Shown here piece after piece: positions 52,275-61,783 of a DNA stretch of 64,000 nucleotides (the first letter of the stretch is position 1; each line of letters opens with the position of its first letter). The notes under the pieces were generated by a model. That model searched no databases, had not been told where the DNA came from, and saw nothing but the letters and a program-made list of their open reading frames with translations. The DNA is from an uncultured Pelagibacteraceae bacterium. Lineage in GTDB: Bacteria > Pseudomonadota > Alphaproteobacteria > Pelagibacterales > Pelagibacteraceae. The stretch covers positions 22,745-86,744 of the forward strand of contig CACEXE010000005.1 in the NCBI GenBank assembly GCA_902563435.1, in the 5' to 3' direction. The translations under genes were made by a program, and so were the position numbers.

Positions 52275-52948
52275 GAGCTAAGCAAGTTTAAAATTTTCTT
52301 CAAACCTTTTTTGTTACTTAATTTTTTATTAGACATTAAAATTGCAGTGCTTTTAAGAATATTTCCATCTTTTAACACTCTTAAATTATTTGCACGTAAA
52401 GTTTCTCCTGTACTAGTTATATCTGATAAAATTTCTGATGAGCCAGTAAATGGATAAACTTCAGTTGCCCCAAGAGATGGGACTAACTTAAATTGAGTTA
52501 CACCTTTTGAAAATAAAAACTCTCTTGTAAGATTTGGATATTTTGTTGCAACTCTCATTCTATTTTTCTTTTTATCTTTAAAATCAAAGGAAATTTCCTC
52601 TAAATCAGCAAGTGTCTGAATATCAATCCACTCGTCTGGAACAGCTAATACTAAAGTTGCATGTCCATATTCAAGCTTTTTAGCAATAGTAATTTTATTT
52701 TGTATATTTAATTCAGTTTCTTTTAATAAATCATATCCTGAAAATCCAATATCTAGAGATCCATCGCCCAACCTTTCTATAATTTCTCTCGCATGTAAAT
52801 AAATAATTCTAATATTTTTATTTCCTTTAACATATCCAAAGAGATCCCTATCACCTCTTTCTGATAGAATTTTGAGCTTTTTAATTTTAAATATATTTAA
52901 AGTATCCTTTCTTAATCTACCCTTGCTTGGAATTCCAATTTTAATCAT
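52271..52948 (-). CDS. hisG: ATP phosphoribosyltransferase catalytic subunit (short form)
   Basis: IGIPSKGRLRKDTLNIF, GFSGYDLL, DITSTGETLRANNL. Confidence 0.93.
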   Translation of the reverse strand: MIKIGIPSKGRLRKDTLNIFKIKKLKILSERGDRDLFGYVKGNKNIRIIYLHAREIIERLGDGSLDIGFSGYDLLKETELNIQNKITIAKKLEYGHATLVLAVPDEWIDIQTLADLEEISFDFKDKKKNRMRVATKYPNLTREFLFSKGVTQFKLVPSLGATEVYPFTGSSEILSDITSTGETLRANNLRVLKDGNILKSTAILMSNKKLSNKKGLKKILNLLSS

Positions 52949-53990
52949 TTAAACTTATTGCACCTCCAACTGCTGGGATTTTTTTTGAAGATCCTAAATC
53001 AGAAATAAGATTGTCATATCGACCTCCATTAACCTGTATTCTTCTAGAGTTTGAATTTATTATAATCTTAAATACCATCCCTGTGTAATATTCCAGATGT
53101 CTTCCAAAAGAAGATGAAAAATTTACATTTAATTTTGAAACATTATCTTTTGTGATTGGAAAATAATTTTTACCAACAGTAAGATTTATTTTATTTTTTT
53201 TAAAAAAAGCATTAAGAGTAGTTGCTGCATTACTCATTTTGCAATTAATTTTTAAATATTCCCTTATAATCTTTACTACATTTTGACCTTTTACTTGTCT
53301 TCTAGGATCTTTTATTTTGTTATCAAATCTGATCAGTATTTCTCTTAAGGAACGCCCTGCTATATTTCTGTTTTGATTTTGTTTGCATAGTTTAAGGTAT
53401 CTTTTTTTATCTAACTCAACGATAGTTTCATCAACATCTGAATTAGTCTCTAAACGTCTTAATAATTCATTAAAATAAGCCTCTCGCCAAAAATGTCTTT
53501 GTAATCTAAGTTTCCACCTTTTTGGTATATCTAATTTATTTATCAATAAGTGAAATATTTCTACATTTCCTATTGTTATACTCCCAGACTTATATCTAAA
53601 TTTATTTAAAACTTTAATACCAGTATTTATTATTTGCTTATCATCTCTTTTTTCATCTTTTGATCCTATGATCTCGAAACCTATTTGATCTCTGATGATT
53701 TTTTCATTTTTTTTCTGAACTTTTCTGAATGCTTGACCATTATAAAATACTTTTGAAGATCTCTTTTTTTTTTGATTGAGATATTTGATACAAGAAGCAA
53801 TAGTTAAATCAGGTCTTAAACAAATTTCCTTTCCATTCTGATCCATAAATGAAAAAATTAAACTTCTAAATGATTCCCCAGATCTCTCGAGAATTAGATT
53901 GGTTGGAATTACTGTATCTAAATCTATATAATCAAATCCACTTGATTTTAAAGATTTAAGTATACTTTCAGATAAGTTTTTTGACTTCAT
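52941..53990 (-). CDS. hisZ: ATP phosphoribosyltransferase regulatory subunit
   Basis: HisRS-like protein lacking full synthetase motifs; overlaps hisG. Confidence 0.88.
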   Translation of the reverse strand: MKSKNLSESILKSLKSSGFDYIDLDTVIPTNLILERSGESFRSLIFSFMDQNGKEICLRPDLTIASCIKYLNQKKKRSSKVFYNGQAFRKVQKKNEKIIRDQIGFEIIGSKDEKRDDKQIINTGIKVLNKFRYKSGSITIGNVEIFHLLINKLDIPKRWKLRLQRHFWREAYFNELLRRLETNSDVDETIVELDKKRYLKLCKQNQNRNIAGRSLREILIRFDNKIKDPRRQVKGQNVVKIIREYLKINCKMSNAATTLNAFFKKNKINLTVGKNYFPITKDNVSKLNVNFSSSFGRHLEYYTGMVFKIIINSNSRRIQVNGGRYDNLISDLGSSKKIPAVGGAISLND

Positions 53991-55362
53991 TTATTAATTC
54001 TTTCTTGGGAATTGTTTTGTTATTCTCACCCTTTACACCCTTTAAATTTTTAATGGTCACTGTATTATCTTTAAATTCATTTTCTCCACAGATTACTGCA
54101 ACTGGTAATTGGCGTTTGTTTGCATAAGTAAGCTGCTTACCAAGATTTTTTTTGGTATCTAAAAATATTTCTGAATTAATATTGTTTTGTCTTAAAAGAT
54201 CTAAAATTTCGTAGTAGTTTTTTAAATATTTTTGATCCATCACACACACTAAAACTGGTTTTTGTTCGTCTAATTGAAACTGATCTAATTGCATTAATGC
54301 AAACAAAAGTCTATCTACACCAAAACTTATACCTGTACCTGGAATATCAACTCCTTTAAATCTTGATATAAGTTGTGCATAGGCTCCACCTGAACAAATA
54401 CTCCCAATATCTACCTCTTTACCTTTATTATTTGTAACTTTAAAATTTAAATTAGTTTCAACAATGAAATCAGAATAATACGCCAAGCCTCTGACAATTG
54501 TGAAGTTGGTTTTGACTTTATCTAAGTTTGATCCATATCTAAGGATTTCAAAAAAGTCTTCTAATTCCTTGATTCCTTCTTGCGATAGTGAATTTTTTAA
54601 ATTTTGTTTCAGTTCATTTAAATCTTTAATTTTTAAATAATCTAATATTTTAGAAACCTGCTTATCATTTAAGTCTGCACCTTTTGTAATAGCACCGCTA
54701 GTATCTTTTCTTTCCTTTCTCAAAAGGTCCTCTACACCTTTTATTCCAAATCCAGGCTTATCAAGTTTATCAATTGCCCTAATAACTTTTAATTGTTTTT
54801 CCTCAGTTATTTGTAATTCATCTAGTAAACCTTGAACTATTTTTCTGTTACTTACATTGATCGTAAACTGATCTTTCTTTAATCCACATTCTAAAAGTGT
54901 TGCTGAAATTAAACTACAAAGTTCAGCGTTAGCTTGTGATGAACTAACATTTCCTACAATATCAAAATCTGCCTGCAAAAATTCTCTATATCTTCCATTG
55001 CCTGCCTTTTCGTTACGAAATACATTTTGAATAGCATATCTTTTATAAATTGAGGGCAACTCTTGATTATTTTGAGCAACAAATCTTGCTAGAGGGCTAG
55101 ATAGGTCATATCTAAGGGTAATATTTTTATCTCCATCTTTAAATGAAAATACATCAGACATAGGATTAGCTTCATCTTCTGCTAGAAAAGATCCTATATT
55201 TTCACTTATTTCGAACGATGGTGTTTCGAGTGGTTCAGCGCCAAACTTAATAAAATTATTCTCAATTACTGATAACAGCTTTTTTTTGAGAAGAAGTTTT
55301 CTATCCCAACGATCTTCAAATCCTGAGGGCAACCCAGGTATTAATTTATTTTCTTTATTCAT
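53968..55362 (-). CDS. hisS: Histidyl-tRNA synthetase (start corrected to MNKENKLIPGLPSGFED; the longer ORF runs into tRNA-His)
   Basis: LRYDLSSPLARFVAQN, FRNEKAGNGRYREFLQADFDIVG, ISFGVDRLL. Confidence 0.94.
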   Translation of the reverse strand: MNKENKLIPGLPSGFEDRWDRKLLLKKKLLSVIENNFIKFGAEPLETPSFEISENIGSFLAEDEANPMSDVFSFKDGDKNITLRYDLSSPLARFVAQNNQELPSIYKRYAIQNVFRNEKAGNGRYREFLQADFDIVGNVSSSQANAELCSLISATLLECGLKKDQFTINVSNRKIVQGLLDELQITEEKQLKVIRAIDKLDKPGFGIKGVEDLLRKERKDTSGAITKGADLNDKQVSKILDYLKIKDLNELKQNLKNSLSQEGIKELEDFFEILRYGSNLDKVKTNFTIVRGLAYYSDFIVETNLNFKVTNNKGKEVDIGSICSGGAYAQLISRFKGVDIPGTGISFGVDRLLFALMQLDQFQLDEQKPVLVCVMDQKYLKNYYEILDLLRQNNINSEIFLDTKKNLGKQLTYANKRQLPVAVICGENEFKDNTVTIKNLKGVKGENNKTIPKKELINEVKKLI

Positions 55363-55366
55363 TTTT

Positions 55367-55441
55367 TGGTACCCTGGCTTGGAATTGAACCAAAAACTAA
55401 AGTTCCACAAACTTTCGTGATAACCATTTCACCACCAGGGC
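55367..55441 (-). tRNA. tRNA-His (GTG)
   Basis: Reverse complement GCCCTGGTGGTGAAATGGTTATCACGAAAGTTTGTGGAACTTTAGTTTTTGGTTCAATTCCAAGCCAGGGTACCA; anticodon stem AAAGT/ACTTT with loop TTGTGGA. Confidence 0.92.
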
Positions 55442-55605
55442 CTGTTGTTGTTTTATACTAATTAGAGTTAAATTTAAATTTTAAAATAGTTAAATAGCTA
55501 GCTGAAAGCCAGCATGAAAATGATGTCTTTTGTGAAATACGAAAATTTTACTATTTTTAATCATGGAGTTTAAATAGCATTTTAGACTTAAAATGCAAGT
55601 ATGTA

Positions 55606-55652
55606 TTGTATAGGAATATTCATAGGGTTTACCTAATTTTATTCCTATACAA
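55606..55652. repeat. 12-bp perfect inverted repeat TTGTATAGGAAT...ATTCCTATACAA downstream of cspA (possible 3'UTR structure/terminator)
   Basis: Arms 55606-55617 and 55641-55652; a nested TAGG/CCTA stem is possible in the loop. Confidence 0.6.
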
Positions 55653-55672
55653 AATTTTAAATGAAATAAATT

Positions 55673-55885
55673 TTAAGAAGTTTTCTTTAAATTCACTGCG
55701 CTCGGACCTTTGTCTCCATCCTGAATTTCAAATTCTACAGCGTCGTTCTCATTCAAAAAACGAAGTCCTGCTTCACGAACTGCGCTTGCATGAACGAAAC
55801 AATCTTTTTCTCCGTCTTCTCTTTCAATAAACCCGTAGCCCTTCTTACCGTTGAACCACTTTACTTTTCCTTTTAATGTACTCAT
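55673..55885 (-). CDS. Cold shock protein
   Basis: [32 protein letters not shown]. Confidence 0.95.
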   Translation of the reverse strand: MSTLKGKVKWFNGKKGYGFIEREDGEKDCFVHASAVREAGLRFLNENDAVEFEIQDGDKGPSAVNLKKTS

Positions 55886-56003
55886 ACTTTTCTTTTACTC
55901 TTTCTTTATTATATTAAACTTAGCTAAACTTCAGCTAGCGGGATAGTTATTAGATTTTAAAATTGAATGCAAGCATTTTTGCTACACGGTTTTATTTCTA
56001 AAA

Positions 56004-56079
56004 TGGTGGCTTCGGCGGGACTCGAACCAGCGACACAAGCCTTTTCAGGGCTCTGCTCTACCAACTGAGCTACGAAGCC
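56004..56079 (-). tRNA. tRNA-Phe (GAA)
   Basis: Reverse complement GGCTTCGTAGCTCAGTTGGTAGAGCAGAGCCCTGAAAAGGCTTGTGTCGCTGGTTCGAGTCCCGCCGAAGCCACCA; anticodon loop CTGAAAA. Confidence 0.95.
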
Positions 56080-56084
56080 ATTAT

Positions 56085-56300
56085 TTAAAACCTAAAAATA
56101 ATTCTTCCTTTTGTCAAATCATAAGGTGTTACTTCCACTGTTACATTATCACCTTGAAGAACTCTAATCCTATTCTTCCTTAACTTTCCAGCTGTGTGAG
56201 CTGTAACAATATGATTATTTTCAAGCTTTACTCGGAACATGGCGTTAGGTAATAAATCGATTACTTTACCTTTAAATTCCAATAAATCTTGTTTCGACAA
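56085..56300 (-). CDS. infA: Translation initiation factor IF-1
   Basis: [61 protein letters not shown]. Confidence 0.96.
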   Translation of the reverse strand: MSKQDLLEFKGKVIDLLPNAMFRVKLENNHIVTAHTAGKLRKNRIRVLQGDNVTVEVTPYDLTKGRIIFRF

Positions 56301-56306
56301 ATTTTG

Positions 56307-57572
56307 TTACTCCTTATTTATTCTAGATTTTATACTCAAAGCATGACCTTTTAATTCTTCATACTCAGCGAGATGTGTAGCGTATTCTCCTATTTTCTCA
56401 ACACCTTTTTTTGAAAGAGTTATAAGGCTAATTTTTTTATAAAATTCACTTAAACTTAATCCTGACGAAAATTTAGCTGACGAATTAGTTGGTAATACAT
56501 GATTTGTCCCAACAGCATAGTCGCTTAATGCCATAGGAGAATATTTTCCAATACAAATACTTCCCGCATTTAAAATTTTATCTTTATACTTTTTATAATT
56601 GCTAACATTTATTTCTAAGTGTTCAGGAGCTATCTCATTAATTGCATCAATAATTTGTCTATCATTATATACTTTTAAAATCAGTCCATTATTTTTAATA
56701 CTTTTAGATGCAATATTTTTTCTTGGTAAATCTTTTAATTTTAATTTTAAATCTTTCTTGAATTTGTTGATCAAATTAAAATTTTTAGTGATCAATATAC
56801 TTTGAGAATTTGAATCATGTTCTGCTTGCCCAATCATAGATGTAGTAACTTCATTTAAATTAGTTTTGCTATCTGCTAATATTGTTATTTCAGATGGGCC
56901 TGCAATCATTCCTTCAATACCTACATCTCCAAAAACTTGCCTTTTAGCTCCAGCAACAAAGATATTGCCCGGTCCAACAATTTTATTTACTTTTTGAATA
57001 TAAGCCAAACTACCTATAGCTTGTGCGCCTCCCATTGAAAAAATTTCGTTAATTCCTAATTTTTTTGCTGCATATAAAACTGCAGGATTTAATTTTCCAT
57101 TATTTTTTGGATTTGCTAGTACAATTCTCTTAACACCTGCAATTTTAGCTGGAATAGCATTCATCAATAGTGTTGATGGTAAGTTTGCTGGGACATAAAT
57201 ACCAACCGATTGAATTGGTAAATATTTATACTCAATTTTATTATTTAGATTATCTTTATAAAGGATATCTGTAGTTTTTTGTAAAGAATGAAATTTAAGT
57301 ATCCGTTTGTAAGCAAAATCTATAGCTCTTTTAATCTTAGGGTCTAAAGATTTAATTGCTTTATTAATTTGCTTAATACTTGGCTTAATTTGACTATTTT
57401 TGCTAAATTTTTTCTCATATTTTAAAAGACTTTTATTTTTATTGTTCTTAATATCTTTTAAAATTTTAGATATTTTTTTATTTTCATTTATTTTTTCAGA
57501 TCTTCTAAGATCTAAAAATTTTGTTAAATTATTTAAGTAATTTTTTTTATTACAATTAATTATTTTTATCAT
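56307..57572 (-). CDS. hisD: Histidinol dehydrogenase
   Basis: VGIYVPANLPSTLLMNAIPAKIAG, GPGNIFVAGAKRQVFG, GPSEI. Confidence 0.94.
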   Translation of the reverse strand: MIKIINCNKKNYLNNLTKFLDLRRSEKINENKKISKILKDIKNNKNKSLLKYEKKFSKNSQIKPSIKQINKAIKSLDPKIKRAIDFAYKRILKFHSLQKTTDILYKDNLNNKIEYKYLPIQSVGIYVPANLPSTLLMNAIPAKIAGVKRIVLANPKNNGKLNPAVLYAAKKLGINEIFSMGGAQAIGSLAYIQKVNKIVGPGNIFVAGAKRQVFGDVGIEGMIAGPSEITILADSKTNLNEVTTSMIGQAEHDSNSQSILITKNFNLINKFKKDLKLKLKDLPRKNIASKSIKNNGLILKVYNDRQIIDAINEIAPEHLEINVSNYKKYKDKILNAGSICIGKYSPMALSDYAVGTNHVLPTNSSAKFSSGLSLSEFYKKISLITLSKKGVEKIGEYATHLAEYEELKGHALSIKSRINKE

Positions 57573-57966
57573 TTACTATTTTTTGATCCTCTAGTGTTAC
57601 TTCAATAACTTCAGCGGCAAGAGTTATAATTCTATTTTTCGAAAATAACATAGTTATTTCAAAATTCTCCCCTTTCTTAAAAATATCAATTGTTAATAAT
57701 TCTAATGTTAGATTAGTGTCATTTTGGTCTATATTCTTAGATTTTGATGAATTAATAAATTCAAATTTGATAATACTGTTTATTAATTTATTTTTGTTTT
57801 CCTCTTCTTTACTAAATCTTGCTATAGAAATTAGGAAAATCTTGTTAGAAGCTAAATATTTAACATCGTCAATATTAACTTTACCCTCAGAGCAGCAAGC
57901 TGAAATGATATGAAGATCTTCAGGAGTTTGTGCAATTATCTTTTTTAAATACTGGTTTTCCATCAA
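57556..57966 (-). CDS. DUF2948 family protein
   Basis: Start ...AQTPEDLHIISACCSEGKVNIDDVKYLASNKIFLISIARFSKEE; between hisD and murA as in other Alphaproteobacteria. Confidence 0.75.
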   Translation of the reverse strand: MMENQYLKKIIAQTPEDLHIISACCSEGKVNIDDVKYLASNKIFLISIARFSKEEENKNKLINSIIKFEFINSSKSKNIDQNDTNLTLELLTIDIFKKGENFEITMLFSKNRIITLAAEVIEVTLEDQKIVNDKNN

Positions 57967-59225
57967 TTAACACGTCGAATGTTTACCCCAACTTTTCTGA
58001 GTTTATTCTCTATATTTTCATATCCTCTATCAAGGTGATAAATTCTATTAATTGTGGACGATCCTCTGGCAACTATTGCAGCTAAAACTAATGCAACAGA
58101 GGCTCTTAGATCGCTAGACATTAATTCAGCAGCTTGAAAGTTAGTATCACCTGAAATAAATGCCTTATTTTTTTTTATTATAATCTCAGCACCTAATCTT
58201 CTCAATTCAGCTACATGCATAAATCTATTTTCGAAAATACTTTCGGTTATTGAACTTTTACCTTTAGCCTTACAAAGTAGAACCATAAACTGTGCTTGCA
58301 AATCTGTAGGAAAGTTTGGATATTCTTTAGTAACTAAATTATTTAAATTTTTGATTTTTTTTGGTCCAGATATATGAATTTGTTTTTTAGCTACTTTAAT
58401 TTTTGCTCCAACTTTTTTTAGTAATGATAATTCTGTTTTAATAATTTTTGGATCAAAATTATTTATTTTTAAATTACCTCCAGTTAAACATGCTGCTACA
58501 CAAAAAGTTCCTGTTTCTATTCTATCTGACATCACAGAATAACTTGTACTTTTTAAAGATTTAATACCTTCTATCTTTAAAGTACGTTTACCTATAAATT
58601 TTATTTTCGCACCACCTGATTTTAAAAAATTTATTAAATCAATTATTTCTGGTTCGATAGCGCAGTTTCTAAGAAGAGTAATTCCATTTGCTAAACATGC
58701 AGCTATAATTGTATTTTCAGTTGCTCCAACACTAATTTTTGAAAATCTGATTTTTGTACCTTTAAGTTTTTCTTTCGTATATGCATGGATATAGCCTTTC
58801 TTAATATCATATTTCATTCCAAGTTTTTTAAGTGCATTCAAATGATAATTTACAGGTCTTGCCCCTATTAGGCAGCCACCAGGCAAAGAAGTAATAGACT
58901 TTTGATGTTTGGAAACAAGTGCTCCTAAAACTAATATTCCAGCTCTCATAGTTCTAACAAGTGAATATGATGCAAAAAAATTTTGCTTTTTTTTCTTTGT
59001 TATTTTAACTATTTTTCTATCTTTATTAAATTTTATTTCTGAGCCAAGAGATTTTAAAAGATTAATCATTGTATCTATATCTTTAACGCGAGGTAAATTT
59101 TTTATTATAACCTCTTTTTCAAATAAGATAGTTGACGCTAAAATTGGTAAAGCAGCATTTTTTGAGCCTGAAATTGAAATTTCGCCCTTTATTTTACAAG
59201 GACCTTTAACAATAAATTTTTCCAT
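57963..59225 (-). CDS. murA: UDP-N-acetylglucosamine 1-carboxyvinyltransferase
   Basis: ISGSKNAALPILASTILFE, GGCLIGARPVNYHLNALKKLG, YPNFPTDLQAQFM. Confidence 0.95.
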   Translation of the reverse strand: MEKFIVKGPCKIKGEISISGSKNAALPILASTILFEKEVIIKNLPRVKDIDTMINLLKSLGSEIKFNKDRKIVKITKKKKQNFFASYSLVRTMRAGILVLGALVSKHQKSITSLPGGCLIGARPVNYHLNALKKLGMKYDIKKGYIHAYTKEKLKGTKIRFSKISVGATENTIIAACLANGITLLRNCAIEPEIIDLINFLKSGGAKIKFIGKRTLKIEGIKSLKSTSYSVMSDRIETGTFCVAACLTGGNLKINNFDPKIIKTELSLLKKVGAKIKVAKKQIHISGPKKIKNLNNLVTKEYPNFPTDLQAQFMVLLCKAKGKSSITESIFENRFMHVAELRRLGAEIIIKKNKAFISGDTNFQAAELMSSDLRASVALVLAAIVARGSSTINRIYHLDRGYENIENKLRKVGVNIRRVN

Positions 59226-59227
59226 TA

Positions 59228-59782
59228 TTATATTTTTGGAAGTGTAACTCCCTTTTGACCCTGATATTTGCCATTTCTATCTGCATAAGAAACAGCTGGA
59301 TCCTCATTGCCCTTAATAAAAACAAATTGAGCAACCCCTTCATTGGCGTAAATTTTTGCTGGTAACGGTGTTGTATTAGAGAATTCTAATGTTACATGTC
59401 CCTCCCAGCCTGGTTCAAGAGGTGTAACGTTGACAATTATTCCACATCTTGCGTATGTAGATTTGCCTAAACATATAACTAAAACATTTTTAGGTATCTT
59501 AAAGTATTCCACTGTTCTCGCTAATACAAATGAATTGGGTGGAATTATACATTCAGATGAGTTTTTTGTAATAAAATTAGAAGATTTAAAATTTTTAGGA
59601 TCTACAATTTCTGAATTTACGTTAGTGAAAATTTTAAATTCATCAGAGACTCTCGCGTCATAACCATATGATGAGACACCAAATGATATTTTATCACCTC
59701 TAACTTGTTTATCTTCAAAAGGAGAGATCATGTCATTGTCTCTGGCCATTTGTATAATCCATTTATCAGATTGAACTGACAT
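59228..59782 (-). CDS. dcd: dCTP deaminase
   Basis: [10 protein letters not shown]-type motif, [30 protein letters not shown]. Confidence 0.95.
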   Translation of the reverse strand: MSVQSDKWIIQMARDNDMISPFEDKQVRGDKISFGVSSYGYDARVSDEFKIFTNVNSEIVDPKNFKSSNFITKNSSECIIPPNSFVLARTVEYFKIPKNVLVICLGKSTYARCGIIVNVTPLEPGWEGHVTLEFSNTTPLPAKIYANEGVAQFVFIKGNEDPAVSYADRNGKYQGQKGVTLPKI

Positions 59783-59886
59783 TATTTATTTTTTTTCTTA
59801 GTTTTTTTTTGAAATTCTTTTCTTTTTTTTAAATTTTTTCTTAATGCAAGTTCAAGCTTACTAAAATTATTCTTTTTTGAACTCAT
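59782..59886 (-). CDS. Very small lysine-rich protein (34 aa, [34 protein letters not shown])
   Basis: Short ORF exactly filling the gap between dcd and the next gene, overlapping the dcd start codon by 1 nt; not in the supplied ORF list (length cutoff). Confidence 0.45.
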   Translation of the reverse strand: MSSKKNNFSKLELALRKNLKKRKEFQKKTKKKNK

Positions 59887-59889
59887 TAT

Positions 59890-60087
59890 TTATTTTTTGT
59901 CAGGATTTGTAAGATGATCAAGAGTTATAATCTGATCAAGAGGAATGGTTTTATCCTCTTCAATTTTTACTGGGCCAGTTTTCACCTGCTTCTTAGCTCT
60001 TTTTTCTGCAAGTTTTTTCTCCCTTTTTGCTTTTTTTTCCATGAGCTTTGCATTTTTATTAGCTCCATATGTGTAATGAATTCCCAT
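59890..60087 (-). CDS. Small charged hypothetical protein
   Basis: 65-aa ORF MGIHYTYGANKNAKLMEKKAKREKKL...; positioned in operon with dcd/murA. Confidence 0.55.
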   Translation of the reverse strand: MGIHYTYGANKNAKLMEKKAKREKKLAEKRAKKQVKTGPVKIEEDKTIPLDQIITLDHLTNPDKK

Positions 60088-60182
60088 AACATTTTCCTTA
60101 AATAGATATAACCCATTTTAAAAAAAAAATAAGGCAATAATTTGAAAAATTTTAATTTATACACTAATTATCATTAAAAAAT

Positions 60183-60257
60183 GCCCTTGTAGTTTTAATG
60201 TTAAAACAGGCCCTTGGTAAGGGTCAGTTACGAGTTAGATTCTCGTCGAGGGCACCA
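60183..60257 (+). tRNA. tRNA-Thr (GGT)
   Basis: GCCCTTGTAGTTTTAATGTTAAAACAGGCCCTTGGTAAGGGTCAGTTACGAGTTAGATTCTCGTCGAGGGCACCA: acceptor GCCCTTG/CGAGGGC, anticodon loop TTGGTAA. Confidence 0.85.
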
Positions 60258-60260
60258 CTA

Positions 60261-60980
60261 TTATTTTGTATAAAAATTTTTTTTTAGCAAAAACCCAATT
60301 ATAACTAAAATTATTATTCCCAGAATTGGTAAATAAATATCAGGTGAAAAAATTAATTCCAAAATACTTGGTAACTCAGAATTTTCCTTCAAAATTTTGC
60401 TTAAGCCAGATCCAAGAGATGCTCCAACAAATAATTGTGGAGCCATTCCAATTATTGATCCAAGAAAGAAATTTCTAATTTTAACGTTAAATATTGTTGG
60501 TAAAATATTTGAAATAAAAAATGGAATGCCACCTATAAATCTATAGATTAGAAAAAAAATAAATTCATTCTTTTTAAACTTCTCAGTCAAATTGTTAAAA
60601 CGAGATGAAAATTTTTTCTCAACCAAATCTCTTAAAAAATAATTTGCAAATATGTAAAGAAGTGTTGCACCAATAGATAATCCAAATACTACTAGAAAAG
60701 TTCCTAACCACTTTCCAAAAATAAAACCGCCAACTAGAAATACTGGCGTGCCAAAGCCTAATAAGAGGACCCAGACTATGGTACCTATTAAAAAAATAAT
60801 ACTTGATAAAAAAATATTACTATTTTTAATATTCTCTAAAGCTTCTCTATTTTGTCTTATTAATTCATAACTTGAAAAATCCTGAAAGGAAAACTTGTTA
60901 AAAAAAATCATTAAAAAAACAAATACTATCAAAATGTAGGCAGAACCTAAAAATAGTTTAATTTTTTTTTCTCTATTCAT
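60261..60980 (-). CDS. TVP38/TMEM64 (VTT domain) family membrane protein
   Basis: FGTPVFLVGGFIFGKWLGT, FIFFLIYRFIGGIPFFISNILPTIFNV, GSIIGMAPQLFVGASLGSG. Confidence 0.85.
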   Translation of the reverse strand: MNREKKIKLFLGSAYILIVFVFLMIFFNKFSFQDFSSYELIRQNREALENIKNSNIFLSSIIFLIGTIVWVLLLGFGTPVFLVGGFIFGKWLGTFLVVFGLSIGATLLYIFANYFLRDLVEKKFSSRFNNLTEKFKKNEFIFFLIYRFIGGIPFFISNILPTIFNVKIRNFFLGSIIGMAPQLFVGASLGSGLSKILKENSELPSILELIFSPDIYLPILGIIILVIIGFLLKKNFYTK

Positions 60981-61062
60981 TGATTTTTAACTTATTAAAA
61001 ATCACTGTACTTATATATATATATTTGTATAACTACCGAAATTTAACATTAATTTAACAACA

Positions 61063-61200
61063 ATGAAACGTACATATCAACCAAGTACCAGAAAAAGAAA
61101 AAAGGCTGTTGGCTTTAGAGCTAAAAAAAAGACAAAGGGTGGAAGAAAGGTATTAAAAAGAAGAAGAGCCAAAGGAAGAAAAAAATTAACAAATGCTTAA
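61063..61200 (+). CDS. rpmH: 50S ribosomal protein L34
   Basis: [45 protein letters not shown] (read directly; below ORF-list cutoff). Confidence 0.97.
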   Translation: MKRTYQPSTRKRKKAVGFRAKKKTKGGRKVLKRRRAKGRKKLTNA

Positions 61201-61541
61201 TGAAAAACAAGATTGTTAGCCTTTCTAAAAATGAGGATTTTAAGTCTATCCTGAGTGGAAAAAAAATTTCAAACAAATACTTAACAATTTTCTTTAAAAA
61301 ACTTTCTGATAAAAATAATAATAGATTGAATATTAGTTTTGTAGCCAAAAAAAAAATTGGAAATGCAGTAACCAGAAATAGAATTAAAAGAAGACTAAGA
61401 AATATTATGAATGAAGCAGTGAAATCTATCAACGTTAATCTTAACTACTGTTATTTATTGATTGCTAGAATATCCGTTAGCAAAGAACCTTATGAAACAA
61501 TAAAAAACGCAACACTAGAGGACTTTAAAAAAATTAAATGA
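61200..61541 (+). CDS. rnpA: Ribonuclease P protein component
   Basis: VAKKKIGNAVTRNRIKRRLRNIMNEA. Confidence 0.94.
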   Translation: MKNKIVSLSKNEDFKSILSGKKISNKYLTIFFKKLSDKNNNRLNISFVAKKKIGNAVTRNRIKRRLRNIMNEAVKSINVNLNYCYLLIARISVSKEPYETIKNATLEDFKKIK

Positions 61542-61780
61542 CCAGTTTTATTAAATTTTTAATGATTAAGATTATAAGACTTTATCAAATACTTATATCT
61601 CCATATCTAGGTAATAATTGCAGATATCTTCCAACATGTTCTGATTATTTTATTGAAAACCTAAAAGAGAATGGAATTTTAAAAGGAAGTATTAATGGAT
61701 TTAAAAGAATACTTAGTTGTCATCCGATAAAAATTTTGGGTGGTGGAGAGGGATTTGATCCAGTTAAAAAGAAAAAGTAA
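61538..61780 (+). CDS. yidD: Membrane protein insertion efficiency factor
   Basis: LYQILISPYLGNNCRYLPTCSDYFIENL. Confidence 0.95.
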   Translation: MTSFIKFLMIKIIRLYQILISPYLGNNCRYLPTCSDYFIENLKENGILKGSINGFKRILSCHPIKILGGGEGFDPVKKKK

Positions 61781-61783
61781 TTT

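Noticed and set aside
55367-55410. Extended hisS ORF start (MWNFSFWFNSKPGYQK...)
   Set aside because: The extra N-terminus is the translated tRNA-His gene; MNKENKLIPG at 55362 is the sensible start.
61011-61024. TATATATATATA tracts (also near 25966-25976)
   Set aside because: Simple AT repeats expected by composition; no further structure.
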